This document shows, piece after piece, positions 7,128 through 15,732 of a stretch of DNA of 64,000 bases (the stretch's first letter is position 1; the number at the start of each line of letters is the position of its first letter). The stretch spans positions 1 through 64,000 of the forward strand of contig CASFOP010000007.1 in assembly GCA_949296525.1 (NCBI GenBank). Direction: 5' to 3'. The translations under genes were made by a program, and so were the position numbers. The stretch is from an uncultured bacterium. Lineage in GTDB: Bacteria > Elusimicrobiota > Elusimicrobia > Elusimicrobiales > Elusimicrobiaceae. The notes below the pieces were generated by a model. It did no database searches, was not told the origin of the DNA, and saw nothing but the letters and a program-made list of their open reading frames with translations.

Positions 7128-9440
7128 TTATTCCGTTGCGCCGGCGGTTTTTAATAAAGAGGCAATCTCTTCAAAGCCTCCGTTTTGGGCGATTTTCAAA
7201 GGCGTCAGCCCCGTTTCCTGCCCATTTAATTGGTGTTTGGCGTTCACATCAGCCCCGGAGGAAACCAGAAGCGCGGCCATGTTTTTATTTCCCACCTGGG
7301 CGGCCATCATCAAAGGAGTATATCCCGTGTCTCCGGACGCATTGACGTCTGCCCCGGCGGAAATAAGCGCTTGCAGCGTCTCTTCGTTGCCGGAAGAAAC
7401 GGCAAACAGCAAAGGAGTGCCTACTGCCGGCACTTTTATATTTACGTCGGCCCCCAGACCGATTAATTCTTTTACGCGAGCCGTATCCTGCGCCATTAAA
7501 GCATGCATCAGCGGCGTAAAACCGGCGGCGTCCGCCTGATTTACTTCCGCCGGGTTCGTCGGCAGCGGCTGGGGCTGCGCTGGAGGGGTGTCAGGCGTTA
7601 TTTCTTTGGCTCCTGCGCCGCGCAGCAACTGTACCATATCAGACAGGTTATTCGCAAGAGCTATGGATAAAGCATTTTCATTTTGCTGCTGCCCAAGTAA
7701 GACGGAACGGATATTTACGTCCGCTCCTGCTTCCAAAAGCAGTTTGGCCGCGTCTATATGGTTCCCCATGACTGCTTCCATTAAAGCTGTGCGCCCGGAA
7801 ACGGAGCTGATGTGATTGACGTCGGCCCCGCCATCCAACAAAGGCTTTATATAAGCGGTATATCCCATAGCTGCCGCGGCGGAGAGCGGCGTCTCTCCGG
7901 TGGAAGGAGCCTGATAGTTTACATCCGCTCCCGCCTCAATCAGTTTTTCCACGAATTCCGGCTCTTTTTGTGTCATGACTGCCGATAGAAGCGGGGTAAA
8001 ACCGTTTTCGTCGGGTTTGTTAATCTCTTCGGGAGACGGAACAGCGGGGCCCGCTTGGGGCGCAGTGCCCGGATTTGCGGCGGCAAAAAGCGTTTGCCTG
8101 TGGCCGGCGAAGTAGGCGGCATCCGGCAGGCCGTTCTTTTTTAAATTTTCGTTTGCCCGGGTAAAATAGTCCAGGGCTTTTTGCTGGTATTGTGCCCAAT
8201 CCGCAGCAGGTTCGTCTGAGGTTTCGTATCTTGCCCCGCTTTGGCGGAAATCATTGAGTTCAACGGCCGTTTCTTCGGCCTGGTAAGAGGCCAGATGCTC
8301 TTGGGCCCCCGTAACCTGGCTGTAGAGCCATAAATCCACCCCTCCGTAGGGAGTTAAAGTAAATAACAGGCTGTCCCATTTAGGCTCTTGGGCCGTCAGC
8401 TCCTGACGGAAACTTTCTATGGGAAGGCGCGTATGGAGAGAATAGCATTTATTTTCGGCAATAGAGTACCAAGTCAAATCCATCCCATAAGGGAGCGGCT
8501 TTTCTTGTTCCAGCCGGGCTCCGCCGCCGGAGGAACTGTTTTTTAAAAAAATCTTGGGGAAGGAATAGCGGATATTATCATTTTGCGGGTCCAGCATAAA
8601 TTGCGCCAAAAACAATTCTGCAGGATATAACTCCGGCGCCCTAAAATGAATGCTGTACTCTGCCATAATTGGGTTATGCTTTTCTTCCGTCGCCTGTTTT
8701 GCCGGAGTTGAGTCGTTTTGCAGCCGTGCTTTGAACGAATCTAATACCTGCTTTCTTACTTTTTGAAAATCTTCATCCGCAATGGGCTGGAGAGCGTCTT
8801 CCCGTATTATCATTTGTCTGAATTCTTCTAATTTTTCATCACTGCTTTGAGTTATTTCTTCTCTTTCTTTGGCGTTAGTGGCGAATTTCATGAAGTCTTC
8901 TCTGGTCATATGCTTAATTTTTTCATGGAATCGATTGAGCATTTTTTCCCTGTCAAAGGGGTGGCTTTCTTCATATTTAATGACGCTGTCTATTAAACTT
9001 TGTTTTTTATCAATCGGCATATTTGGCCAGGCGTTATTCTCTATAGCCTTCACCAGGGCCATTATATAATCAAACTGGGACCCCATTTCACTTCTATACA
9101 TCCAACTTTCAACAGTCATCCATATCATCATACCGCGCATTTTTAGAAGTTGAAACCAAAAAAACTGTTGTTCGTCCGATTCTCCCAATACATTCAATAA
9201 TTTTGTCATGGAGTCGTTTTGAGCCAGATAGAAAAGATAATCGAATGCATTAAGATAGTTAGCGCTTTCAAAAAAATCCTCCGCAACGGGGCCCTTTTCA
9301 AAGAATATATTTTTTGCTATCTGCTGTTTTATTTCAGGCGTGGCATAAGGGAACTGCGCCTCTTCCTGTTGGCCGATACACCCTGTTTGGGAACATAATA
9401 TACTGCCGATAATGGATAATAATAAGACACGGTTTTTCAT
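7128..9440 (-). CDS. Exported ankyrin-repeat protein, probable lipoprotein
   Basis: 770 residues from the ATG at 9440, preceded by GGGAGGAAGC. The start MKNRVLLLSIIGSILCSQTGC is an export signal with a possible lipobox Cys at 21. Residues about 25-480 are mostly helical and unrecognised, with a GGGARLE segment near the middle. The C-terminal third holds about seven ankyrin repeats ending in GADVN, such as TPLLSAVM..EAGADVN and TPLMMAAQ..SSGADVN, split by a Pro-rich linker into two blocks. Ankyrin repeats mediate protein binding; a periplasmic or surface role is inferred from the signal. Confidence 0.8.
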   Translation of the reverse strand: MKNRVLLLSIIGSILCSQTGCIGQQEEAQFPYATPEIKQQIAKNIFFEKGPVAEDFFESANYLNAFDYLFYLAQNDSMTKLLNVLGESDEQQFFWFQLLKMRGMMIWMTVESWMYRSEMGSQFDYIMALVKAIENNAWPNMPIDKKQSLIDSVIKYEESHPFDREKMLNRFHEKIKHMTREDFMKFATNAKEREEITQSSDEKLEEFRQMIIREDALQPIADEDFQKVRKQVLDSFKARLQNDSTPAKQATEEKHNPIMAEYSIHFRAPELYPAELFLAQFMLDPQNDNIRYSFPKIFLKNSSSGGGARLEQEKPLPYGMDLTWYSIAENKCYSLHTRLPIESFRQELTAQEPKWDSLLFTLTPYGGVDLWLYSQVTGAQEHLASYQAEETAVELNDFRQSGARYETSDEPAADWAQYQQKALDYFTRANENLKKNGLPDAAYFAGHRQTLFAAANPGTAPQAGPAVPSPEEINKPDENGFTPLLSAVMTQKEPEFVEKLIEAGADVNYQAPSTGETPLSAAAAMGYTAYIKPLLDGGADVNHISSVSGRTALMEAVMGNHIDAAKLLLEAGADVNIRSVLLGQQQNENALSIALANNLSDMVQLLRGAGAKEITPDTPPAQPQPLPTNPAEVNQADAAGFTPLMHALMAQDTARVKELIGLGADVNIKVPAVGTPLLFAVSSGNEETLQALISAGADVNASGDTGYTPLMMAAQVGNKNMAALLVSSGADVNAKHQLNGQETGLTPLKIAQNGGFEEIASLLKTAGATE

Positions 9441-9474
9441 GCTTCCTCCCGGGAAATATGTAAAAAGACATTTC

Positions 9475-9483
9475 ATTATATCA
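9475..9483 (-). promoter_or_regulatory. Extended -10 for the ankyrin gene
   Basis: On the minus strand TGA-TATAAT (9483-9475), about 35 bases upstream of the start codon. No clear -35 is visible. Confidence 0.55.
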
Positions 9484-9487
9484 AAAA

Positions 9488-9518
9488 AAAACGAAACAAC
9501 CAGAGTGTGTTTCGTTTT
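9488..9518 (-). terminator. Terminator after mltG
   Basis: AAAACGAAACA (9488-9498) pairs with TGTTTCGTTTT (9508-9518). On the minus strand a run of T follows directly, separating the tyrS-mltG unit from the ankyrin gene. Confidence 0.8.
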
Positions 9519-9527
9519 GCGCGGGGA

Positions 9528-10499
9528 CTAATTTTTCCGCCGGTACTTGTTCTTTTTAATCAGGTGTTCGTTGTAGGTGCGGCTGAAATCGTGCCGGCCC
9601 GTATTATCGGCCACGAAATACAGCGCGTCAAAATCCGGCTCCGGGTTTAAAACCGCTTTTATAGACTCATAACTCGGGTTGGCAATAGGCCCTGGCGGCA
9701 GGCCGTTGTGGCGGTAGGTATTATAGGGGGAGGGATTGCGCAAGTCCTTATAGGTCAGGCCCTTTTTCCAGTAGCGGTTTTCGCGGAAATTAAAACCCAG
9801 GGCATATTGCACCGTCGGATCCGCCTCCAGGCGTTTGCCTATTTTGAGGCGGTTTAAATATACGGCAGCGATTTTGGGCCGCTCGTCATGGAAGATTGCT
9901 TCCCGCTCTATAATGGAAGCTAGCGTAAGAACTTCCTTTTCCGTCAAATCTGTAGGATATTGTTTAAACAGCGGTTTAACGCTGCGGTTATACTGGGCCA
10001 GCATGGCGTCCACCACGGCCCAGGCGGGGGTATGTTCGGAAAAATAATAAGTGGAAGGGAACAGATATCCTTCCAAATCCCGCCTGCGCACAATGTCCAA
10101 AAATGCCTGCGGGTCGGTAATGTCATTGGCGGCCAGCACTTCGGCTATTTCTTCGCTGCGCCAGCCTTCCAGCGTGGTTACTTTGGCCAAATGCAAACAG
10201 CGCCCGCTCTTGATGCAGTTTAATACCGACTCGGCCGCCATGTTTGTGCGCAGGTCATATTTCCCGGCCTTTAAATCTTTGGCCGAAGAGGAGAGGTTGA
10301 GGATAATTTTAAACCAAGTGCCGCTTTGTATCACGCCGGCGTTTTTCAGGTTTTGGGCAATTTCCGAAGCCGTCTGCCCGGGTTGTATTTCAAAAACCAC
10401 GCTTTCGCCTTCATTAAAATAATGCAGTTTCAGAAACAGCGAAAACGAACCGACAAGCAGCAGTAATATAACGGCATAAGTCCAGGTTCTTTTATTCAT
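9528..10499 (-). CDS. mltG: Endolytic murein transglycosylase MltG
   Basis: 323 residues. One N-terminal membrane anchor (residues 8-25) is followed by a LysM-like segment (FEIQPGQTASEIAQNLKNAG) and the YceG catalytic domain. LASIIEREA carries the catalytic Glu, and the substrate-groove motifs VYLNRLKIGKRLEADPTVQY and NTYRHNGLPPGPIANPS are intact. MltG cleaves nascent glycan strands at the membrane and helps set strand length. Its ATG lies two bases after the tyrS stop, so the two genes are co-transcribed. Confidence 0.95.
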   Translation of the reverse strand: MNKRTWTYAVILLLLVGSFSLFLKLHYFNEGESVVFEIQPGQTASEIAQNLKNAGVIQSGTWFKIILNLSSSAKDLKAGKYDLRTNMAAESVLNCIKSGRCLHLAKVTTLEGWRSEEIAEVLAANDITDPQAFLDIVRRRDLEGYLFPSTYYFSEHTPAWAVVDAMLAQYNRSVKPLFKQYPTDLTEKEVLTLASIIEREAIFHDERPKIAAVYLNRLKIGKRLEADPTVQYALGFNFRENRYWKKGLTYKDLRNPSPYNTYRHNGLPPGPIANPSYESIKAVLNPEPDFDALYFVADNTGRHDFSRTYNEHLIKKNKYRRKN

Positions 10500-10501
10500 A
10501 A

Positions 10502-11662
10502 TCAGCGGGAAAGTTTAAAAAACGCGCGTTTGCCCACCTGCAGTACGTCGCCGTCGTTAAAAGACAGCGGCCCGTCCTGCGTGAGTTTCTGCCCGTTGAG
10601 GCGCACAGCACCCTGTTCAATGAGCGCGCGGGCTTTGTTTTTGCTGGCGGCGGCTTTGGCATCAAACAGCACCGCCGAAAGCAGGGCGTTTTCCGCGGGT
10701 TTGAGCAAAGGCATTTCATCGGGGTTTTCTTTTTTGGAGAATACTTTTTCAAAATTTTCCCGCGCCGCTTTAGCCGCTTCCGCCCCGTGGAAACGCTCCG
10801 TCAGCAGGCCGGCCAGGCGTTTTTTGGCCTCCATGGGGTGCATGGCTTTGACTCCGTCCAGATTTTCCGAAGTGAGCAGTTCATAATAATTCATCATCAT
10901 TTCGTCGGATACGGACATGAGCTTGCCGAACATGTCGTTCGGCGCGTCATTGAGGCCCACATAGTTGCCGTAGGATTTGGACATTTTTTTCACGCCGTCA
11001 ATGCCCACCAGCAGCGGTACCGTGATGGCTATTTGCGCTTCCTGTCCGTTTTGCTTTTGCAGCTGCCGGCCGACCAGCAGGTTAAAAATCTGATCCGTGC
11101 CGCCCAGTTCCACGTCGGCTTTTAACGCCACGGAGTCCTGCCCCTGGAACAGGCTGTATAGGATTTCCAGCATGCTGATAGGGTTGCCTTCTTTCATGCG
11201 TTTTTTGAAATCGTCGCGCTCCAGCACCTGCGCCACCGTCACTTTGGCCAGTGTCTGCAAGAGGTCCTTTCCGGACACAAACGGATCCAGCCATTCGCTG
11301 TTGAAACGGATTTGGGTTTGCTCCGGTTTTAGGACTTTAAAAGCCTGCTCGGTATAGGTTTTGGCATTCTCTAAAATTTGCTCGCGCGGCAGGACGGGGC
11401 GGGTGGAGTCCCGGCCCGAAGGGTCACCGATGGCGGCGGTAAAATCGCCGATGACCAGCACGGCGGTGTGCCCTAAATCCTGAAAACGGCGCAGCAGGGA
11501 AAGCACCACGCTGTGCCCCAAATGCAGGTCCGCGCTGGTTGGGTCGCAGCCCAGCTTAACAATCAGCTTTTTGCCGCTTTCCAGCTTTTTTTGCAGGCCT
11601 TCCACATTCACTACATCCACGCAGCCGCGGGTTAAAAAAGAAATTTGTTCCTGTATGTTCAT
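10502..11662 (-). CDS. tyrS: Tyrosyl-tRNA synthetase
   Basis: 386 residues. Class I synthetase with an HLGH form of the HIGH signature near residue 46, KMSKSYGN as the KMSKS loop, and a C-terminal S4-type RNA-binding domain (ARALIEQGAVRLNGQKL). It charges tRNA-Tyr. The length and KMSKSYGNYVGL loop resemble the TyrZ-type branch, a family-level inference. A weak gagga ribosome site precedes the ATG. A TGA-TAAAAT extended -10 lies about 70 bases upstream. Confidence 0.95.
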   Translation of the reverse strand: MNIQEQISFLTRGCVDVVNVEGLQKKLESGKKLIVKLGCDPTSADLHLGHSVVLSLLRRFQDLGHTAVLVIGDFTAAIGDPSGRDSTRPVLPREQILENAKTYTEQAFKVLKPEQTQIRFNSEWLDPFVSGKDLLQTLAKVTVAQVLERDDFKKRMKEGNPISMLEILYSLFQGQDSVALKADVELGGTDQIFNLLVGRQLQKQNGQEAQIAITVPLLVGIDGVKKMSKSYGNYVGLNDAPNDMFGKLMSVSDEMMMNYYELLTSENLDGVKAMHPMEAKKRLAGLLTERFHGAEAAKAARENFEKVFSKKENPDEMPLLKPAENALLSAVLFDAKAAASKNKARALIEQGAVRLNGQKLTQDGPLSFNDGDVLQVGKRAFFKLSR

Positions 11663-11730
11663 AAATCCTCATGGGTCATCCCGCTTGACGTGTGCGGCGC
11701 AAAACCGCGCGCAGCGGGGAAACTCTTTAT

Positions 11731-11739
11731 ATTTTATCA
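11731..11739 (-). promoter_or_regulatory. Extended -10 for tyrS-mltG
   Basis: Minus strand TGA-TAAAAT with the hexamer at 11736-11731. It gives a leader of roughly 60 bases before tyrS. Confidence 0.5.
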
Positions 11740-11759
11740 TATACGCGCGCGCCCCGGGT

Positions 11760-13715
11760 TTAATAGAAGTCGTACGGGTCAGCGATCAGTTTAAAATCCG
11801 TTTTTTTGGAAGGTTTTAAGCCGTCCAGCGCGGCCACCAAAGCGGCATATTGCCCTTCGGCGGCTTTAAAGAGGACGTATTGTTTTTTGTAAGTATCCGT
11901 TTTTTTGCCGGTGCGGACGGGGCCCAGCGTTTCGGCGCAGAAAGGGGCGGCCGCACTCATGACGCGGGCGGTTTCGGCCTGGAGCAAAGTCAGGTCTTTG
12001 CTTTTCAGCAGGACTTTGACCATTTGTACAAAAGGCGGATAGCCAAAACTTTCCCGCGCCAGCAGTTCTTCGCGCGCGCAGGCTGCGTAAGAGGCGTGCA
12101 GGGCCTCAAACGGGAAAATATCTTCCGAGCTGGCCTGAATAACCAGCCGCGGGACCAGGTGCGAGGACAGGCGGTCTTTAAGTTTAAACAAAAGCTGGCC
12201 GAATTTTTCGGACGCGCGGAAATCGGGGCTGTCCAGCTCCAAATCCGCATCGGCCACCGCCGCCAGCGTGACCCGCGGCGATAGCACGGCGTCCAGCGCC
12301 TGGCGGGTGCCGACCACAATGTCGGCCTCTGCGCTGTCCAGCGCGCGGCGCACGGCGTGGCCCTGCCCGTCTTTATTTTTTAACGTGTCCGAATCCAGGC
12401 GCAGTACGCGCGCCTGCGGGAAAATTTTGTTTAGCTCCGACACAATTTTCTGCGTACCGCCGCCGCGGGACTTGAAAATTTTGTTTTGGCACTGCGGGCA
12501 GGTTTGCTGGGTGCTTTCTTTGTGTCCGCATTTTTTGCACAGCAGGAAATCTTCGCCTTTTTCATTCTTTTCGCGCGCCAGGATGGCGCCGCATTTTTTG
12601 CATTTGGCATAGGCGCCGCAGTTTAAGCAGTAATAGGCATTGCTGTAACCGCGGCGGTTTAAAATCACCAGGGCCGCCTGGCCGTTTTGCAGGTTTTCCT
12701 GCAGCTGCTGCAGCAGGAAATCCGACAGCAGGGCCGAGTGCTGGCCTTTTTTGGGGGTAACTTTGGTTTGGACGCTGCCCTGCGCCGCCGGCAAAACGAT
12801 TTCTTCGCTTTCACCCCGCGCCGCGGTGTGCAGGGCTTCCAGGGACGGTGTGTCTGACGCCGCCACAAACAGGGCCTCATGCTGGCGGCAGCGCTGGGCC
12901 AATAAGCCGAGCAAATGAAAATACGGCTTGTTTTCTTCCTGTTTGTAATTGTCGTTTTCTTCTTCCAGCATGGCGGCCAGGCGCAGGTTTTTGAACGGCA
13001 GCAGGCCGCCCGAGCGGGCCGATACAATCAGACACGGCAGGCCGTTGGAGACGCGGGAAAAAACCTTTTTCTTTTGGCTTAACGGCATTTTGCTGTGCCA
13101 GCCGAATACATAATCCGTCCCGAAAAGCGGCCGGAGCTTTTGCGCCAGGTTTTGCGCGGCCAGTACATCGGGCAGGGTAATCAGGGCCTGCCCGCAGCCC
13201 TGCAGGGCCCGTGCGGCCAGGCGCAGGGCGATTTGGGTTTGCCCCGCTTCGTCCGGCCCGCTTAAAAGCACGCGGTGAAAGCCGGCGTTCAGCTGCGCGC
13301 TCAAACGCTCAAAAACGGCCGTCTGCTCTTTATTAAGCGTCAAAACGGGGGGGATAAATCCCTCCTGCGGCAGGGGGTCGGGTTCGGTCAGTTTAAAATA
13401 CGCCTGCGGCGGAACCAGCGCAAATAAAATCTGTCCGATCGGGCCGCCCCAGGTGTGTTTGATAAAATCTGCCAGCGTAAAAAGGTCGGAGCCGAATACG
13501 GGCTGTTCGTCCAGCACACAGGCGATTTCTTTAATCAGGATATGGTCGGGAAAGGAGGCGCTGTCCGTAGTTTTTACCACCAGGCCGGTAGTCAGGCGGG
13601 GGCCGAAAGGGGCCGTTACACGCACGCCGGGCCTGACGCGGCTTTGCAAATCAGGCGGGACGGCGTAATCAAATGTGCGGTCCAAGGGAACGTCAAAAAC
13701 AACCTGGCAGAACAT
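11760..13715 (-). CDS. priA: PriA-like primosome protein with degenerate ATPase motifs
   Basis: 651 residues. The N-terminal DNA-binding domain (VVFDVPLDRTFDYAVP) and the zinc-binding insert (CLNC, CKKC, CKKC, CPQC) are intact. The helicase motifs are not. Walker A is GPDEAGQT at 153-160, with Gln replacing the essential Lys. Motif II is LEEEN at 250-254 instead of DEEHD. The conserved DADxxLxSPDFRASE region is recognisable (DADLELDSPDFRASE), but QVAGRAGR of motif VI is absent. PriA restarts replication forks; this protein probably loads the primosome structurally without ATP-driven unwinding, as proposed for actinobacterial PriA. It ends the gmk-rpoZ-udg-priA operon. Confidence 0.9.
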   Translation of the reverse strand: MFCQVVFDVPLDRTFDYAVPPDLQSRVRPGVRVTAPFGPRLTTGLVVKTTDSASFPDHILIKEIACVLDEQPVFGSDLFTLADFIKHTWGGPIGQILFALVPPQAYFKLTEPDPLPQEGFIPPVLTLNKEQTAVFERLSAQLNAGFHRVLLSGPDEAGQTQIALRLAARALQGCGQALITLPDVLAAQNLAQKLRPLFGTDYVFGWHSKMPLSQKKKVFSRVSNGLPCLIVSARSGGLLPFKNLRLAAMLEEENDNYKQEENKPYFHLLGLLAQRCRQHEALFVAASDTPSLEALHTAARGESEEIVLPAAQGSVQTKVTPKKGQHSALLSDFLLQQLQENLQNGQAALVILNRRGYSNAYYCLNCGAYAKCKKCGAILAREKNEKGEDFLLCKKCGHKESTQQTCPQCQNKIFKSRGGGTQKIVSELNKIFPQARVLRLDSDTLKNKDGQGHAVRRALDSAEADIVVGTRQALDAVLSPRVTLAAVADADLELDSPDFRASEKFGQLLFKLKDRLSSHLVPRLVIQASSEDIFPFEALHASYAACAREELLARESFGYPPFVQMVKVLLKSKDLTLLQAETARVMSAAAPFCAETLGPVRTGKKTDTYKKQYVLFKAAEGQYAALVAALDGLKPSKKTDFKLIADPYDFY

Positions 13716-13718
13716 AAA

Positions 13719-14747
13719 TTACGCATGGGGGCGCTTGAGGCCCATTTCCGCCATGACCATTTGCAAATCGGCCCAGGCGTCTTTTTTCCAGTTTGGATTG
13801 CGCAGAAGCGCGGCGGGGTGATAGGTGGCTAAAATTTTAATGGGGGTTTGCAGCTGCACCGTATCCAAATGCAACAGGTGAAAACGCCCGCGCAACGCGC
13901 CCAAAGACTTGGTGTCGCTGATCAACGCCTTGGCCGCCACTCCGCCCAGCGCCACGACGTATTTGGGGGATATAGCCGCAATTTGCCGCTCAATGTATTT
14001 GCGGCAGACGGCGATTTCCCCCGCATTGGGGGCACGGTCATTGCCGCGCGCTTCGGGATTTTGGGGGTTGACCATGGGGTGGCATTTGGCAATATTGCCG
14101 ATGAATACCTGCTCACGCTTCAGGCCCATGGCCGCAATCATTTTATCCAGCAGTTGGCCGGCTCGCCCGACAAACGGGCGGCCGCTGTGGTCTTCGTCAA
14201 ATCCGGGGCCTTCGCCGATAAACATCAGTTCCGCGGCGGGGTTGCCTTCCCCGGGCACGGCATGAATGCGCGTCTGCCCCAGCGGGCAGCGGCGGCAGGC
14301 TTTGATTTCTTCGGCGATTTTATCCAATGCGGCTTGTTTTTCCTGCGGGGTCACGGGAGCCTCCTGCACGGGGGCGGTTTGCGGCGTCTGCGCCGCTTCG
14401 GCGCGGACGGCGGCGGAAACGGGGGCAGTCTGGCCAAATAAGTCAGTGTCAGCGGTTTCTGCGGAAAGATGTTGAGCCGTATTTTGTTCTGCGGCGTCTG
14501 CCTGATGCCCGGGTGCGTGCATTTCTGTCATTTGACCGGCAGGGTGATTTTCTGCTTCTTTATGCGCCGTGCGGGCAAATTCTATGGTTAAATGATCCTG
14601 CGGCGTGTTTTCCGGCGTCTGCCCTGCGGCGGGCATGACTTGCTCCGCGCCTCCCTGCGGGGAGGACAGCGGCGTCAGTTCATCCTCTTCCCGCGTCTGC
14701 AGGAAGGCCTTAAACTGCCGGGCCAGTTCACGCACGCCGTCTTTCAT
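13719..14747 (-). CDS. Family 4 uracil-DNA glycosylase with a long disordered N-terminal extension
   Basis: 342 residues, versus about 200 for the family. Residues 1-140 are low complexity, rich in Ala, Gln, Thr, Pro and Glu. From about 145 the catalytic domain shows CRRCPLGQTR, GEGPGFDEDHSGRPFVGRAG, NIAKCHP, IAVCRKY and TYHPAALLRNP. The four cysteines (CxxC plus two singles) bind a 4Fe-4S cluster in this family. It removes uracil from DNA in base excision repair. Start ATG is three bases after the rpoZ stop, and the stop is three bases before priA. Confidence 0.93.
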   Translation of the reverse strand: MKDGVRELARQFKAFLQTREEDELTPLSSPQGGAEQVMPAAGQTPENTPQDHLTIEFARTAHKEAENHPAGQMTEMHAPGHQADAAEQNTAQHLSAETADTDLFGQTAPVSAAVRAEAAQTPQTAPVQEAPVTPQEKQAALDKIAEEIKACRRCPLGQTRIHAVPGEGNPAAELMFIGEGPGFDEDHSGRPFVGRAGQLLDKMIAAMGLKREQVFIGNIAKCHPMVNPQNPEARGNDRAPNAGEIAVCRKYIERQIAAISPKYVVALGGVAAKALISDTKSLGALRGRFHLLHLDTVQLQTPIKILATYHPAALLRNPNWKKDAWADLQMVMAEMGLKRPHA

Positions 14748-14750
14748 ACA

Positions 14751-15050
14751 TTACAGCTTCATCGGCTCTTTGGCTTTGCGTTCGGCTTCTTTGCGGGCTT
14801 CTTCCTGGGCGCGCAGTTCGGCTTCCAGGTTTTGGCGGCTGATTTCCAGCACGGCATCTTTGCTCATACGGCCCGAAAGGATATCGTCCAAAGCCACTTT
14901 GATAACGGCGGCATTGGGCTGGTTTTTATATTCGCTTTTCTTTTTCAGTTCTTTGGCCCAAATGGAAGCGAGCACCACCACGTCGTAGCGGTCCCCGTCA
15001 AAGTTCATGAGTTCGGACTCAAAGTTTTTTTCGTTTTTCGTATTCGGCAT
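14751..15050 (-). CDS. rpoZ: RNA polymerase omega subunit
   Basis: 99 residues. RYDVVVLASIWAKELKKKSE and AAVIKVALDDILSGR fit the omega fold that clamps the beta-prime C-terminus. The position directly after gmk is the usual genomic context. The C-terminus is a charged helix (EARKEAERKAKEP). Ribosome site GGAGCC lies seven bases upstream of the ATG. Confidence 0.88.
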   Translation of the reverse strand: MPNTKNEKNFESELMNFDGDRYDVVVLASIWAKELKKKSEYKNQPNAAVIKVALDDILSGRMSKDAVLEISRQNLEAELRAQEEARKEAERKAKEPMKL

Positions 15051-15061
15051 GTTTCGGCTCC

Positions 15062-15661
15062 CTAAATGACTTTGGATTGTTTCAAATCTTGGATGTTTCT
15101 TTCCGTTTTAAGCTGTTCGGCGCGGATGACGGCGGCCGTATCGGCCACGGCGCGGTCCAGCTTGTCGTTTAGCACGACATAATGATAATTTTTAATTTCT
15201 TTTAATTCTTTCTTGGCCGTACGCAGGCGCAGTGCCACATCCTGTGTGTGATCTTTACGCGCGGCGATGCGTTTTTTCAGTACGTCCAGCGAAGGCGGCA
15301 CAATAAAAATTTTTACGGCCTGCGGGTATTTGCCCGATACAGTTTTGGCCCCCTGCACGTCTATGACCAATACGGGACAGCGGCCTTCTTTCAGCACCCC
15401 GTCCACCGATTTTTTGGGAATGCCGTAATAGTGTGCATGCACTTTGGCCCATTCCAACATTTGGCCTTTTTTGACAGCATCCTGAAACTGTTTTTCCGTC
15501 CAGAAATGGTAGTCCCGCCCGTTTTTTTCCCCGTCGCGCGGGCCGCGCGTGGTGGCGGTAACGACGCGGCGCAGGGTTTTATCCCGCCGCAGAAGCCGCT
15601 GCACGACGGTGGTTTTGCCGCCGCCGGAGGGGGAAGAAACAATAATGGGAAAAGGTTTCAT
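15062..15661 (-). CDS. gmk: Guanylate kinase
   Basis: 199 residues. P-loop SSPSGGGKTT at 9-18; GMP-binding segments TATTRGPRDGEKNGRDYHF and the EWAKVHAHYYGIPK loop. It phosphorylates GMP to GDP. First gene of a four-gene unit with rpoZ, udg and priA. The ATG is only 7 bases downstream of a TAAAAT -10 and lacks a Shine-Dalgarno. Confidence 0.96.
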   Translation of the reverse strand: MKPFPIIVSSPSGGGKTTVVQRLLRRDKTLRRVVTATTRGPRDGEKNGRDYHFWTEKQFQDAVKKGQMLEWAKVHAHYYGIPKKSVDGVLKEGRCPVLVIDVQGAKTVSGKYPQAVKIFIVPPSLDVLKKRIAARKDHTQDVALRLRTAKKELKEIKNYHYVVLNDKLDRAVADTAAVIRAEQLKTERNIQDLKQSKVI

Positions 15662-15668
15662 TTAGTCT

Positions 15669-15698
15669 ATTTTAGTAAAATCGGGGCCTTTTGGTAAA
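15669..15698 (-). promoter_or_regulatory. gmk operon promoter, apparently leaderless
   Basis: Minus strand TTTACC (15698-15693), 18-base spacer, TAAAAT (15674-15669), then 7 bases to the gmk ATG. Confidence 0.55.
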
Positions 15699-15732
15699 TA
15701 CCCGGCCGCAGCAATTTTGCAGGAAAAGCTGT

